From: Bretschneidera sinensis
Taxonomy: Eukaryota > Streptophyta > Magnoliopsida > Brassicales > Akaniaceae
Reading direction: 5' to 3'
Length of the DNA: 64,000 bases
Assembly: GCA_023935145.1 (NCBI GenBank)
Contig: CM043697.1
Span: forward strand, 50,280,001 to 50,344,000
In this document: one piece after another, positions 33,061-44,404 of the stretch
Position numbering within the stretch: position 1 is the stretch's first letter
Layout: the number at the start of each line of letters is the position of its first letter
Made by a program: the position numbers and the translations under genes
Notes under the pieces: model-generated
Told to the model about the DNA's origin: nothing
The model's database searches: none
The model's input: only the letters and a program-made list of their open reading frames with translations

Positions 33061-35190
33061 TGGCACGTTGCCAATTTTTATGCAACCTACATAACCTTAA
33101 ACGTATAGCTCGAATATCAATTATTGCATTTATAACTTGAAAATATTTACAAACATTCGCCTCAACTCTTTTACATAGAAAATACAAAACTTAATTTACA
33201 TAACTTATAAAAACATTACATCGATGCATTTACATGTATAAGACTGTTACAACTATTTTTCTCTTTTGTTTCTTCTTTCCTTTTCTTTTCTTTTCTTTTC
33301 TCTTTTCTTCTTTTCTTTCTTTTTCTTGTCTAAGGATGCCAACCACAAACACTAACCTAGATACTTATTATAATCTCATATCAAAGAATCTACCAGGTTT
33401 CTACGCGCAACTTGAAATTTATTTAAATATTGGGGAATGAGCTTTACAAGCTCAGTAAATTTTAATTTTCTAGAAGTACTCGATATGTATACTTCTGATC
33501 ATATTTTAATCACAATCCATATAAAAAATTTAATATACTTTCAATCATTCACTTGTTCTCATCTCATATCATTTTAATATATTTCAATAATCATATGGAT
33601 ATCATGTCAAATATCAAGTTCATCATTTTCTTATCACAACTATCTCATCATGAAATTCATAATCATATCATCATAAATTTCATAGTTATTCTGATGTATC
33701 AACATCTCAATAATTATAAATAAATAAACATGATGCATAATCTTCTCTTCTTATTTCCACATTTCATCACATCACATCACCCTTATCATAATCATTTATT
33801 TTATTTTTTCACATCACATCATATCACATCTCGTCCATACTATCACAAGTATGGATAATTTTATCTATTTTTGGGTATCCATACCAGTCTTTGGTACAGA
33901 TGTCGAGGACGTCTCCCCACATGTCGACATGTTTCATCTAAACCAGCCATGATTCTAGTCTTCCTTGAACTACACCCCTTTCTTATGGCTCGGCATGAAT
34001 ATGTACAAACACATACAAACAAACATAGCACATCATCATATAAACAAAATCATTTTATTTACATAAAATCTCAATTCATCATAATAATTTTAATTATCCT
34101 TTCAAGAATACAATTTTTATCAACTCATCATATATTCATACTTTCAGTTATTTCATCATTAAGAACCATACTTCACTTAAATCGTTCAGTTAATACTTAT
34201 ATTACATATTCCATCAAATCAAACATATTCATAATAAATTTCATAGTTTTTCTCATCATATAATTCATTTCAAGTTTTATTCATTTTTCTAGTTTTTCTC
34301 GCTTACTAACTGTAAAGTGAACTCACCACATAGCACTAACACTATATGTGGATCACCTCCTTGCCTTTGGCACTCCTCTTAGCAATACCACTAGATTGCT
34401 CACCCGAACCATAATATTCTTATCAATTTCACTATCTTGTAGTTCAATTTATACCATGTGTTGGGTTAAATTCATGAATATGTATGCATGCTCCATTTTA
34501 GTTTCAAAAATTCCTTTCAGTTTTTCTTTCATCAAATTCAAATCCTTTTAAGAAGAATATAAGGATTTATACTCTCAAAATCATAGTTTTTATATGGAAG
34601 AACAAAAATAGTAAAAAATATCTTCACAAAGCTTTTCTCTTAAATTCCTAAAATCAGTCATTGAATCGATTGAATTCAACAATAGTTTATGAAATCCTTT
34701 AATTCTTTAGTATTTGAGAGAATTTTATAGAGGGAATTAGTTTTAAAGAGAGAAAATGGAGTTTGAATGAAAAAGAAATGAATTTTGGTCGTGAAAAAAC
34801 TTTATATACTAAAATTTGCTTACCAGTCGACTGCCCAGAATTTACCAATCAACCCCCTGAATTTACCAATCGACTTACTGGTCAACCACCCTAAATTTAC
34901 AGGTCTATCACCCTAAATTTACCAGTCGACCACCCCAAATTTATCAGTCGACCATCCAGTCGATTGGTCAAGTTACTAGTGGACCGACACTCCCTTTAAA
35001 GCCTTAAAATTTTACTTTTCACTACTTTTATGCATTCTAACTTAATTTATGCAGTATAATTTCAAATTCTTACTTCAAAATTGCTTCAAACTTGATATTT
35101 AAATTACTTTGTTTGTGTATGGGTGATGATTATAATATCAATTTGTAATTTATCAATTTACCCTTACATCAAAGGTATAGGCCTTACCAT
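33061..35190 (-). repeat. 5' LTR of the chromovirus
   Basis: Homologous to 989-2736 plus 17987-18694. It lacks the two insertions of the left LTR and so shows their empty sites (about 33131 and 34390). The expected terminal TGTAACGACCC and a readable primer-binding site are absent: only about 33 bp separate the LTR-like sequence from the gag ATG. Minus-strand TATA box (TATATAAAG) at 34800-34808. The upstream end (plus-strand right end) is near CCTTACCA at 35182-35189, against an AT repeat. Confidence 0.75.
34820..34990. repeat. Minisatellite in the chromovirus 5' LTR
   Basis: Five or six imperfect units of about 22-25 bp built on AATTTACCAGTCGACCACCC. The left LTR (18415-18510) has only two or three related units, so the array has expanded or contracted since insertion. 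Confidence 0.65.
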
Positions 35191-35225
35191 ATATATATAT
35201 ATATAATTGTCTTATATATATTATG

Positions 35226-35436
35226 GGTGAGTATCAATTGACACCAGTGTAAGACTTACACATGTTTTAGATCGTTGGATTAATTCAAATTCGGTTATTT
35301 TAACTCTTTTAAATTATAATTATGTTCAACCGTTAGATTTAGTTAAATGCAGCTAAATCTAAGGGTTTTTAAAGTATAACATTTAAGGACAAATTTCACA
35401 CACACAGAGGGGTACTTATAGTCAACAATTCTCACC
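35226..35436. mobile_element. MITE candidate, 211 bp
   Basis: Imperfect terminal inverted repeats: GGTGAGTATCAATTGAC at the left, and on the opposite strand GGTGAGAATTGTTGAC at the right end. Non-coding interior. It sits next to the chromovirus LTR and AT repeat. No clear target duplication was read, so the superfamily (hAT-like is possible) stays open. Confidence 0.5.
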
Positions 35437-35613
35437 TAAAATTTAGGGCTTAAAACATATTTTCCCTTTTTCTTCCCTTTTGTCATCTTCAAGACACTGC
35501 ACAAAATCTTAAACATTTGTAGTCAATCAGTCATATACACTAGTGCATCGCACAGCCTAAACAACTATGTTTTTTTTTTTTGGCAGGGCTAGCTCCCGTT
35601 TTGTAACATTGTT

Positions 35614-35618
<5 letters not shown>

Positions 35619-35664
<46 letters not shown>
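35619..35664. repeat. TA microsatellite
   Basis: About 23 uninterrupted TA dinucleotides. Confidence 0.95.
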
Positions 35665-35665
<1 letters not shown>

Positions 35666-35839
35666 CTTTTAATAGAATTTTATGATGCTTAGTTATATTC
35701 AAGGCACCAGAAAAATAATCACACATGTGTCAATAATTTGGATTAGGTTTGATAGTAAATCATCATATTTATCGGTAAATATTATAGAATGGGACAATTT
35801 ACCAATAAATGTGTAAATTACAATAAAATATAACTCAAA

Positions 35840-37303
35840 TATTGAAAAAGAAATTATATTTACTCACCCATATTAATTTATATATGAAGATTCGTAGTTT
35901 CAAGACCTACATATACCTATTGAATTAAATTTGACTATTAAACCTAAGTTAAGTTTTGATAGAAAAAAAAAATTACCTATATATATTATAACAGCCAGAT
36001 GAAAAATCAACACATATCTCACGCCAGTTCATTTTTTAAATAGAAACCCTTGGGTTTTTTTTCTTGGCTATAATCCTTGAGAATATTGGACATTTGCATG
36101 TATATTTTCTTTCCCTTCTTGTTAATATGTTATTGGGGCTGTAGAATCCAAGTTGCCGCTTGGATTCACTTTCTTTTACCATCTGCAATTTGTTTCTTTG
36201 ATTATTGTTGTTTTTTCCCTCATTTCCGTGCAGTGTTTTCTTTCTTCTTCATGTGTTTCTCTTGAAGAGTAGTAGTTCTTTTTGTTATTTCTCTCATCAT
36301 CTGTACTTTTTTTATTTCTTTTTTTCCCTTTCCATGCACTGTTGGACCATTAACATTCCAGATTCGTTGCTCTAAAAGAACCCCATCTTGGAGAAGGTCT
36401 TTAAACCATCCTAAGCAAAAATAGAGCAAATTTTGTTATTTTCACTTTGAATTTTTTTTTCCATTTTTTTTTCTTTCCTCCTCTTTCATCACACTTTCTC
36501 TACCACCTGCTTGTTTACCATTTTCTTCTTTCTTTTTTTTTGGTTATTTTTTCATTTTCTTAACTTTAGTGTTTCTCACATTTGCTTAAATCCTCTTTTT
36601 TCCCATTTTCTTTCCTTTAATTTACGTTATTTCCCCTTATTAATTGATTTTTTTTCTAATTTTTCTTCATTTCACATTTCCACACTTCCAGCACGCCTTT
36701 TCTTTCTTTTTCCTTTACTTTATGTTTTCTGCAACCGTTACTAGCTTTTTCTCTCTATTGAGCCGGTGGTGAATGTAAGTCCCAGTCCGTGTTAGCATGG
36801 TTTCTAACCTATACTAACTCAAAAGGATTTTGCTAAAAAATGTCACCAATATATCTACTTTTACGGAGGACAGTAAATGATTTTGCTCAGAACAATTTTT
36901 TCCTCAAATTTTGGTCAAAATCACACCCAATAAGAAGAAATAGACGAGTCCCTCCCAGATTTGGCAACAAGAAAAATAGGCTTTTATGAGTGACTGGGTG
37001 AAGAACAAAAGGTTTATAGACGTAGAACAGTGGCTGCTTGAAGGGAAAATAAAAGTCAAGGTTTAAAGCAAATCTAAAGGATTAAAACCCAGGGTATTCT
37101 TGGGTTATTTAATAAATGCATTGGTTGTTGACAGAAGTTAACAAATTTGATTAATCAGAATTTAACGGTGGGGCTATTTGTCATCTTAAATCAAAATATG
37201 AATACAAAAAACGGAATACCATTAGGTTTTGAAACTACGAATCTTTACCTATAGGTTAAGATATATTATGGGTGAGTAAGTATAATTTCTCAATAATAAA
37301 TGT
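35840..37303. mobile_element. Candidate DNA transposon bounded by long imperfect inverted repeats
   Basis: The left arm (about 35840-35910) contains AAATTATATTTACTCACCCA and GAAGATTCGTAGTTTCAAGA; the right arm (about 37222-37303) carries the same two words on the opposite strand in matching order. The arms are about 70-80 bp and enclose about 1.3 kb of T-rich, intron-like or leader-like DNA without a transposase. It could be a non-autonomous Mutator-like or similar element. The short frames inside (36077-36265, 36220-36429, 36511-36744) are low-complexity and not supported as genes. Confidence 0.5.
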
Positions 37304-38128
37304 GATGAGCATAAGCCTTGAATATAGGCAAAGTATCAAGGTTGTACCCAAAACTTTCACATTTATATTGAAAAAACAAATGGGTCTCCTATCCTAGAAA
37401 AAAAAAACGTATAAGTTTAAGATCATGATCTTTTTAATAATTTGTGAAAAAAAAAATTTAAATACATAATTTAATGAATATCATATCATTTATAGTGTTG
37501 ACGTTCCATTCATCGAATAGCGTATTTGAACAAAAAATTTCTCACATTTCAGGAGAGAATCTTCGACCATAATTTTATATATTTGGCCGTATGATTTATT
37601 TGTAAATAAAATGATAATGCCGTCTCAAACACGCCATGGATTTAGCCAGGAAATTGCACTGAAGAGTTACGAAGAAATTGACAATATATATATAGAGCGT
37701 TTGACACTTGATGCAAAGTTAAAAAATAAAAGTCAATGCATGCCTTGAGGAGGTGCTCATATGCAAATGAATCACTGACAAAAGTCAGAGAGCACCGACA
37801 GTTTCTTTCCTTTGCTTTTCTTCTTACTTGAAACAATCACATCAATTTTAAGTGAACGTGTTATTTACTTCTGATCAATAAGGAAATTTTAAAAAAAAGA
37901 AAAAAAAGAGAGATGTCACTTATGAATAAGTAGAAATTAATACAAGGTAAACATATCCTCTACTTTAAAGCTTATCTAAATTATAGGTGGACCTCCTAAA
38001 TAAAAAATATAAAAAAAATCTAATGTGAACAAAATCTCGAGAAAGACAAATATTGTAACCTTGTATGTTCTTTCTCAATCTCTTCTTAGAATCCATCATC
38101 TGTTTTCTTGCCAACTTTCTGACAAGCT
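37304..38128 (+). other. Upstream region of the peptide gene
   Basis: AT-rich, no coding gene. It contains W-box cores (TTGAC) at 37679-37683 and 37701-37705 on the plus strand and at 37732-37736 on the minus strand. W-boxes bind WRKY factors; three in about 60 bp is suggestive, but the core is short and can arise by chance. Confidence 0.35.
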
Positions 38129-38137
38129 TATATATAG
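38128..38137 (+). promoter_or_regulatory. TATA box of the peptide gene
   Basis: TTATATATAG about 80 bp upstream of the chosen ATG (38215). A transcription start near 38160 would leave a leader of about 55 nt, normal for a plant gene. Confidence 0.6.
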
Positions 38138-38214
38138 CTACAGCACATCAGTTTTCCTCTCTAACAAAGTCAAATAATCCTTCTTCGTTTCCTCATTACT
38201 CACTAGGAAAAAAA

Positions 38215-38460
38215 ATGACGACCTACATAAAATTTGGTTTCTCCAATGTAATCAAAGTAGTTATCCTTTTGTTATTTTTTTTTGAAGCTAAACCTCTTGT
38301 TGCAGCTGCAAGGCCTTTGGATAACACAAAACTCACTAGTCATGCCAACACTGCATCAGTGCGACCAGATCGAGCTCCGGTGCCCCCTTCTGGCCCGAAC
38401 CCTTGCACTTACATTCCCAAAAGCAGTCCTGGCCATTGCAAAACCAAAACAAGTCATTGA
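38215..38460 (+). CDS. Secreted signalling-peptide precursor, CTNIP/SCREW-like (putative)
   Basis: 81 aa, single exon. The ATG at 38215 is chosen because it follows an A-rich leader (AAAAAAAATGACG, A at -3), lies a normal distance below the TATA box and places a signal peptide at the N-terminus. The longer frame back to 38065 would begin upstream of that TATA box. Residues about 12-24 are strongly hydrophobic (VIKVVILLLFFF) and a cleavage site is likely near VAA-ARPL (about 31). A variable, polar middle leads to a conserved-looking C-terminus, PVPPSGPNPCTYIPKSSPGH then C, with two cysteines 11 residues apart. Small size, signal peptide and a C-terminal Cys-T-x-I-P ... Cys motif match my knowledge of the CTNIP (SCREW) phytocytokines, sensed by the receptor kinase HSL3/NUT; here the N of CTNIP is Y. 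PIP or IDA-like peptides are alternatives because of PPSGP. The frame is clean, unlike every transposon gene around it. Confidence 0.65.
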   Translation: MTTYIKFGFSNVIKVVILLLFFFEAKPLVAAARPLDNTKLTSHANTASVRPDRAPVPPSGPNPCTYIPKSSPGHCKTKTSH

Positions 38461-41400
38461 TAACCCAGGTTTTTGATTGGGTGGTTACTTTTGAGTTTTT
38501 CATATAAGATATTCGGACTCAATCTCTTTCTCTTATTGTATAAAAAAAAGTGTGATTTATTCATTCTTTGCACCATTGATATTAGATAGCAGTCCTAATG
38601 CTCCACCATTGTATAATAATCATGGATAAGTAAATAATCTTTCCTCTGTTTACCCCCTCTCTTGTTATAGCTAGTTTAATTTTAAGCTTATTTGTGATTA
38701 CCATAATACATAATGTTTCATCTGTGAACTAACTTTGACATGTGGTTATCCGATTAAAGATTATGATGAAATATTATTACATACTTTAGGTTTTATCTAT
38801 TACAATTTAATCTCAAATTTTTGAAAAATATAATTTCCATTCAAAAATTTTAGTTAACATAATAGTTATATCCAAAATATAACTAAAAGTTGTAGCAAAA
38901 TTTAATGAAAATTCGTTTCTCACAACAACGTAACATTGAATTTATGTTGTTTAGTTAAGATGTCAGTTTCACATGTGATTTATATTAGTTGTAAGACACT
39001 GGGATTTTCATTTGGGTGTTAAATTTTTTTAAATAATGGGATGCTAATCCCATTTTTTTTTTTGCTTCAATGTGACTAATTTATGACTAATATAATAATA
39101 AAAACAATAATAAAATAATTATTATATTAATAATGATAATAATTATAATTATGATGATAAAAGTAATTATTATAATAATGACTAATAGTCATAACAATAA
39201 TAAAAATTCTAATAATAATAGTAAAATTTTAGGGTTTGTGAATAAATTAATGATTGTTAAGGATTATGAATAGTGTTATGGCATTTTGGTATTTAAACTT
39301 CTTATCGTATCTTAATCACAATCCAGTATAATTTCATGAAACAAACATAGAATTAAAGTAATATCTCTTTAATTCCCTTTTATTCTATCTCATGTTAGTC
39401 CTGCTCTTATTCTTCTATAATCTTATCCGTGAACCAAATGATTTCTAAATGTTGAAAGACAATAGTGTAATGACCTTCAATGTAATAATCTCATTTAAAA
39501 TCTAATTACATTTTGAAATCTAGTTAAAATAAAGATTTGATTTTTTCGATTGATCTCATCCTGGGATAACGCATTGATAACAGATAATCTATAAACAAAA
39601 TTTTCCCTATTCCATTTAAGTTATTGTCAAAGAATTCTAATGGTATCAACAAGTGACTTCGTGCATAAAATTAAACTCAGCGAAACAAATAATTTTGGGG
39701 GTAAAATATCAATACATTCCTCAAGTTTGTTAATAATTACAAATTAATCTCAAATTTTTGGAAAATGACAAACAATTTATTAATTTTATCTCATATTAAT
39801 CTCACATGAATAGTAAATTCCCTCAATCGAATGTGGAATAACTATATAGATAGAATTAAAACAATCCAATCTCACTTTAATCTCCCCAATCAAATGGACC
39901 CTTAGAACTTCAAACTATCAATTTGGCACTATCGCTCTTTAAACTATCATAAACTTGCAATCAATTTCTTGATAGCTCATTTTGTTTAATTTTGTGATCG
40001 AAATTAAGACACATGATGCCATACGATATGTTTTATTGATGAAATGACTGTGACGTCGCTCAACCAATCTCATTTGTGCATGATTATAACCAGAAGAAAA
40101 AAAGATGAACCCTTAACCCTTAAATTTGGTCTTATTATAAAAGAAGAAAATATATCTAAAAGTGTGAAAACAACACTTTTGATGCCAAATATTGTGTGAA
40201 AATTTTTCATTGATGTGATATCCTTATGTGTAAGTCCATGTTGAAACTGAATGAAATATTTTGTCAAAAATTTGATTGCAAGTTTTGATATTACTGATAT
40301 CAAATTGATAGTTTGAGGTTCAAAATGCAAGAATACAATATTTCAAAAACTTTCTATGCAATTATCTCATTTTAAAATTCTTAAAAAAATTATTATCTTT
40401 TCTATTCTAGGTTTTTTTGTCTTTCTAGATTATATATAAAGTGCAAAACCTTCTTTGTAGTTAAAACTAACTTTATTTAGCCAAAAAAATAAAATAAAAC
40501 AGAGAGAGAGAGAGTTGAAACTACTTTTCCTATCTTATACCGTGTGTAATCTCCTCTTTTGCATCGGAGAAGGCCTATTTCTTAGAAATTCTATTGTCTT
40601 TATATTCCAATGAAGGTACAAATGGGGAGTGTTTTGTGGCTTTCTGCTTCACAAGTGGTTAGATATTTTTGGTCAGTTTCATTAAACAGTACTGGTAATA
40701 GAATAAAGCTGATTTCACTATCAATGGAGTATACCACGAATTTTCGTTTTAATATTTTAAGCACTAACATGGAAGCATAAATTTAATTCATCAATAGCTG
40801 CTACATAAACACAAGTTTTTTCACGGTAGTCCGTTAATATTGGGATGACATGCATAAACGTCTCTTGATTTATTTCATTTATCTTATTTTTTTAATATTT
40901 ATTTTTCTTTTAACTGGCATTGTTAGTTTAGAAGTTTCTTTGCGACGATTTTTAGCACTGTTCATAAAATAAAATATCATTTTAATTGAAGTTAAATTTT
41001 GCGTTAAACTAAATTAGGTTACTTTATTTTAGTTAGATGTGAAAATTTTCAAATTTATTTATTTTTCAATCAAAATCAACTTAACTTTCATTTCATTTTT
41101 ACTGCATTTATAATCAAATAAATCCATCAATAAATCCACAAAACTATGAAATAATAGTATTTTATCCATATTGTTTGTTTCTCTTTTCTTCAAATCCCAA
41201 ATAATCATTGCAGGTTATATATAGCACTTTGACATTTATATGTATTATCCATTTTTATGTTCACTTTTAGGATTTTGACTCTTTTCATTTCTGACAAAAA
41301 AATGAGTAAATTTACTTCTCACTTGTATCATCAAATGTTATTGAATGGATAAGATTTTGTGAAACAAATTAAACTTTTTGAAACTATACCATTTGGTATT

Positions 41401-42403
41401 CCTACAGGATCGTCAATACTCTGTGTTCTCTTTGTTTGTAATCTTCCTCAATTTTTTTTAACTCTTGTTTATCTCCTAAACTTGAAATTTAGCCTCGTGA
41501 TTAAAGATTTGGGCTTGCTTTTCTTTGGTGAAGTTTGGGCTAGATTGCTTTATTTAATTAAGCTAGCTTACTATAAAGGCCCATTCCTTGGCTAATATAG
41601 TAATATGTGGTGTTACTTCATGGGCAAGATTTTTTTTTTTACTTAAATTGACTTCAAGAGCCAAGGCCCAGGCCCAAATTGTTAGTTTGTGGGAGTTTTT
41701 TTTTTTTTTTTTTTTTGGCTTAAGGCTGAAGGAGAACGCGCATAGCAAAGTTGGGAAAAAAAGTGCAGCTTTGGCTGGCATGGAGAGACAACAGTTCCTA
41801 AATTGGTTACAAAAAGCAGAATTGAAGCAACAATCAATCTCTTTACACAATCTACTTAAGACCCAAAGTCTCACTTGTCAGTTCTTGTACTTAATTTCAG
41901 TTTATGCAAAACTTTGCTGTAGTACTTGGTTTGTTACCAAATTGTGTAAATTCTGTCATTTTTATTCAATCCAATTAAATCTGCACTAGTTTTTATGTTT
42001 TGTTTTTGCATGCATCTCAGTTTGGATAATTATTTCAATAAGCTTTCAAGAACTTTTTAGATTTTTTCCAATCTAACTTACGGTCCTTGATTTCAATTTT
42101 TATCGATCATTGATTTGTCGGTTTATCGGCTTATAATTTTATTTGTTAACAAAGTTGGTTTCGATATGAATTCAACACGTCCACAAACTTCACCTTGCCG
42201 ATTTATTGGGGAACATCTTTATAATCAAGATTGCACAGATTTATCAAACTCAGTACGTCTATCATTGTGTGATGTGGATGTAAGGTACTAGTGGATCATA
42301 AAGTTTGCAGATTTTGTAGTAAGGTGGCTCTTAAAAACCAACAAAGAAAGGGAGGGTAAATTCAATGAAAACAAGAACAGTATATTTGACTTTCACATGT
42401 TTT
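38461..42403. other. Intergenic region downstream of the peptide gene
   Basis: AT-rich. 39080-39235 is dominated by AAT/ATA-type imperfect repeats. A GA run lies at 40502-40515. A T-run of about 19 bases at 41699-41717 is followed by GGCTTAAGGC. The frames at 40070-40330, 41359-41595 and 41563-41989 show no domain, no codon pattern and no clear start context, and two overlap on opposite strands. I see no supported gene. Confidence 0.5.
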
Positions 42404-42670
42404 TGTTAAGACCTGAATGAAATGCAGAAAAGAAATAAAGAAATAAAGAACTGAATTGTGTAAAATGAAAATCTTCCTTTAAATCTTTCTTTCGTACAGT
42501 ATATATACACATTCTCACACACTCTGTTCACTTCTGTTTTGTTAAAATTAACAAACTAACTGAAACTATTATTATAGTTATTACAAAACTGTTTATAAAG
42601 ACTAACTAATAGAAATCCTCCAGCTGTCCAGTGCATACAGCTGTTGTATTGCATATATAGCTGCATAATA
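42404..42670 (-). repeat. 3' LTR of the copia element
   Basis: 267 bp; on the plus strand TGTTAAGACC to GCATAATA. A TATA-like TATATATA lies at 42500-42507. On the minus strand the LTR begins TATTATGC rather than TG, the same in both copies. Confidence 0.9.
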
Positions 42671-42690
42671 CCCCACCTCAAGAGGAATAT
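42671..42690 (-). promoter_or_regulatory. Polypurine tract of the copia element
   Basis: The minus strand reads CTCTTGAGGTGGGG immediately before the 3' LTR. Confidence 0.7.
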
Positions 42691-43463
42691 ATGTTTAATA
42701 AATTCCTCTTGGAAATGAGATGCTCGAAAGATGCTTTGCCAAGTGGTTTGGTAAAAACGTCAGCAATTTGATGTTCAGTGGTGATATGCATAATACGAAT
42801 GAATCCTTGCAAAATTTTATCCTGAATAAGATGACAATCTATTTCGATGTGTTTGGTCCGCTCATGAAAGACAGGATTAGCTGCAATGTACAAAGCTGCT
42901 TTGCTGTCACAGAAGAGAAGAGCTGGTTGATTATCAAACACCTTAAAATCCTTGAGTAAAGCAAATAACCATGTTAATTCACAAGAAGTGGAAGCCATTG
43001 ATCTGTACTCAGCTTCGGCAGAAGACTTCGAGACTGTATGCTGCTTCTCGGATTTCCAAGAAATAAGAGACTCTCCCAAGAAAATACAAAAACCAGTGAC
43101 AGACCTTCTTGAATCAGGACATCCCGCCCAATCACTATCACAAAAAGCTTTCAACTTAAAATAAGATTGAGAAAGATAAAAAAGACCTTGGCTAGGATTA
43201 GTCTTTAGGTACCGAAGTACATGGTGGGCAGCATCTAAATGTGGTTGCCGTGGACCATCCATGAATTGACTCAATATCTGAATAGCATATGCTATATCTG
43301 GTCTTGTAATTGTTAAATAAATGAGACGGCCAATTAGTCTTCTGTATTGAGTCGGATCAGTAAGTGGATTACTTGCTTCTCTTGACAACTTCAAATTGGA
43401 CTCCATAGGAAAAGAAGCTGGTTTGGTAGCAAGTAAACCACTGTCTTCCAATATTTCCTTTGT
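42678..43463 (-). pseudogene. Copia RNase H
   Basis: 257 open codons from 43451: PTQYRRLIGRLIYLTITRPD, LRYLKTNPSQGLFY, then RNase H with FCDSDWAGCPDSRRSVTGF, SWKSEKQHTVSKSSAEAEYR and HIEIDCHLIQDKI, ending FEHLISKRNLLNIYSS shortly before the polypurine tract. It removes RNA from RNA-DNA hybrids. The domain itself looks intact, but a stop separates it from RT. Confidence 0.85.
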
Positions 43464-44374
43464 CTATTTTCGTTGAGATACAGAAATGCCATTTGTATTT
43501 CTAGCAATTTCTAAACCCAGAAAATATTTTATTTGACCCAAATCCTTGAGGTGAAATTGTGAATGCAAGAAGGATGAAAAATTGGTTATAGCAGCATCAT
43601 TATTACTTGCAATGATAATATCATCTACATATACCAATAAAGCAATATAGATATCTTCTTCACTCTTAATGAAAAGTGAGTAGTCTGATTTCGATTGCTC
43701 AAAACCATGATCAATAAGAGTAGTAGAAAAACGTGAAAACCATTGTCTACTGGCTTGCTTTAAACCATATAATGACTTGGTTAACCTACATACTTTGTTC
43801 TTCTCCTTGGAACCAAAACCAAGTGGTAATGACATAAACACTTCTTCATCAAGATTACCATGTAAAAAGGCATTGTTAACATCTAATTGCTGTAAACACC
43901 AACCTTTAGCAGCAGCAATAGCAAGTAACATTCGAACATTTTTGCTACTGGAGAAAACGTTTCGTGATAATCCAGTCCCTCACATTGTGTGAATCCCTTA
44001 GCTACAAGCCTAGCTTTGTATCTTTCAATCTCCCCATCAGCCCTATACTTAACTTTGTATACCCATTTACAGCCTATAGGCTTTTTACCAGGAGGTAGAT
44101 TGACAATCTTCCAAGTTTGATTTTGTTCAAGAGCATTAATCTCATTTTGCATAGCTTCTCTCCAATGAGGATAAGCAACAGCTTGATGATAAAATTGAGG
44201 TTCAAAAGTGGTAGAAACAGATAAACTGAAATGTCTTTGAGATGAGGATAAACGATCATAATTCAAAACAAAAGATAGAGGGTAGGAATTACCTGATGAT
44301 GTAATAGCATTGGCTGATGACAGAGTTGAACATGAATGAGAAGAATTGATCAAATTACAATGAAAATCTTTCAA
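43464..44374 (-). pseudogene. Copia reverse transcriptase
   Basis: 44374-43883 gives [39 protein letters not shown] and [20 protein letters not shown], the opening motifs of copia RT. A frameshift near 43935 leads to 43931-43464: [54 protein letters not shown] and the catalytic [12 protein letters not shown] (YVDD intact). The frame ends at a stop at 43464 just before the RNase H part. Confidence 0.88.
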
Positions 44375-44404
44375 ATAACTGGGAGTTCTTTTAAGTCTTG
44401 TAGA

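Larger units (their letters stand above)
989..35190 (-). mobile_element. Ty3/gypsy chromovirus (Tekay/Del-like), old, with nested insertions
   Basis: Two diverged copies of a roughly 2-kb LTR flank a minus-strand gag-pol. The left copy is 989-2736 plus 17987 to about 18694; the right copy is about 33061-35190. The order on the minus strand is gag, zinc knuckle, protease, reverse transcriptase, RNase H, integrase and a C-terminal chromodomain-like tail, which is the chromovirus order. The left LTR ends (minus strand) in GGGTCGTTACA, as I recall for Tekay-type LTRs. Coding parts are full of stops. The insertions are a solo LTR, a CACTA and Athila A. The right boundary falls next to an AT microsatellite and is uncertain by about 15 bp; no clean target duplication could be read. 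Confidence 0.85.

Noticed and set aside
36220..36429. Minus-strand 69-codon frame (GWFKDLLQDGVLLEQRIW)
   Set aside because: No family recognised and the rest is lysine-rich low complexity inside T-rich DNA; kept only as content of the inverted-repeat element.
41563..41989. Opposing frames around the 19-base T-run
   Set aside because: They overlap on both strands, are driven by homopolymer sequence and show no domain; a processed-transcript origin could not be supported.
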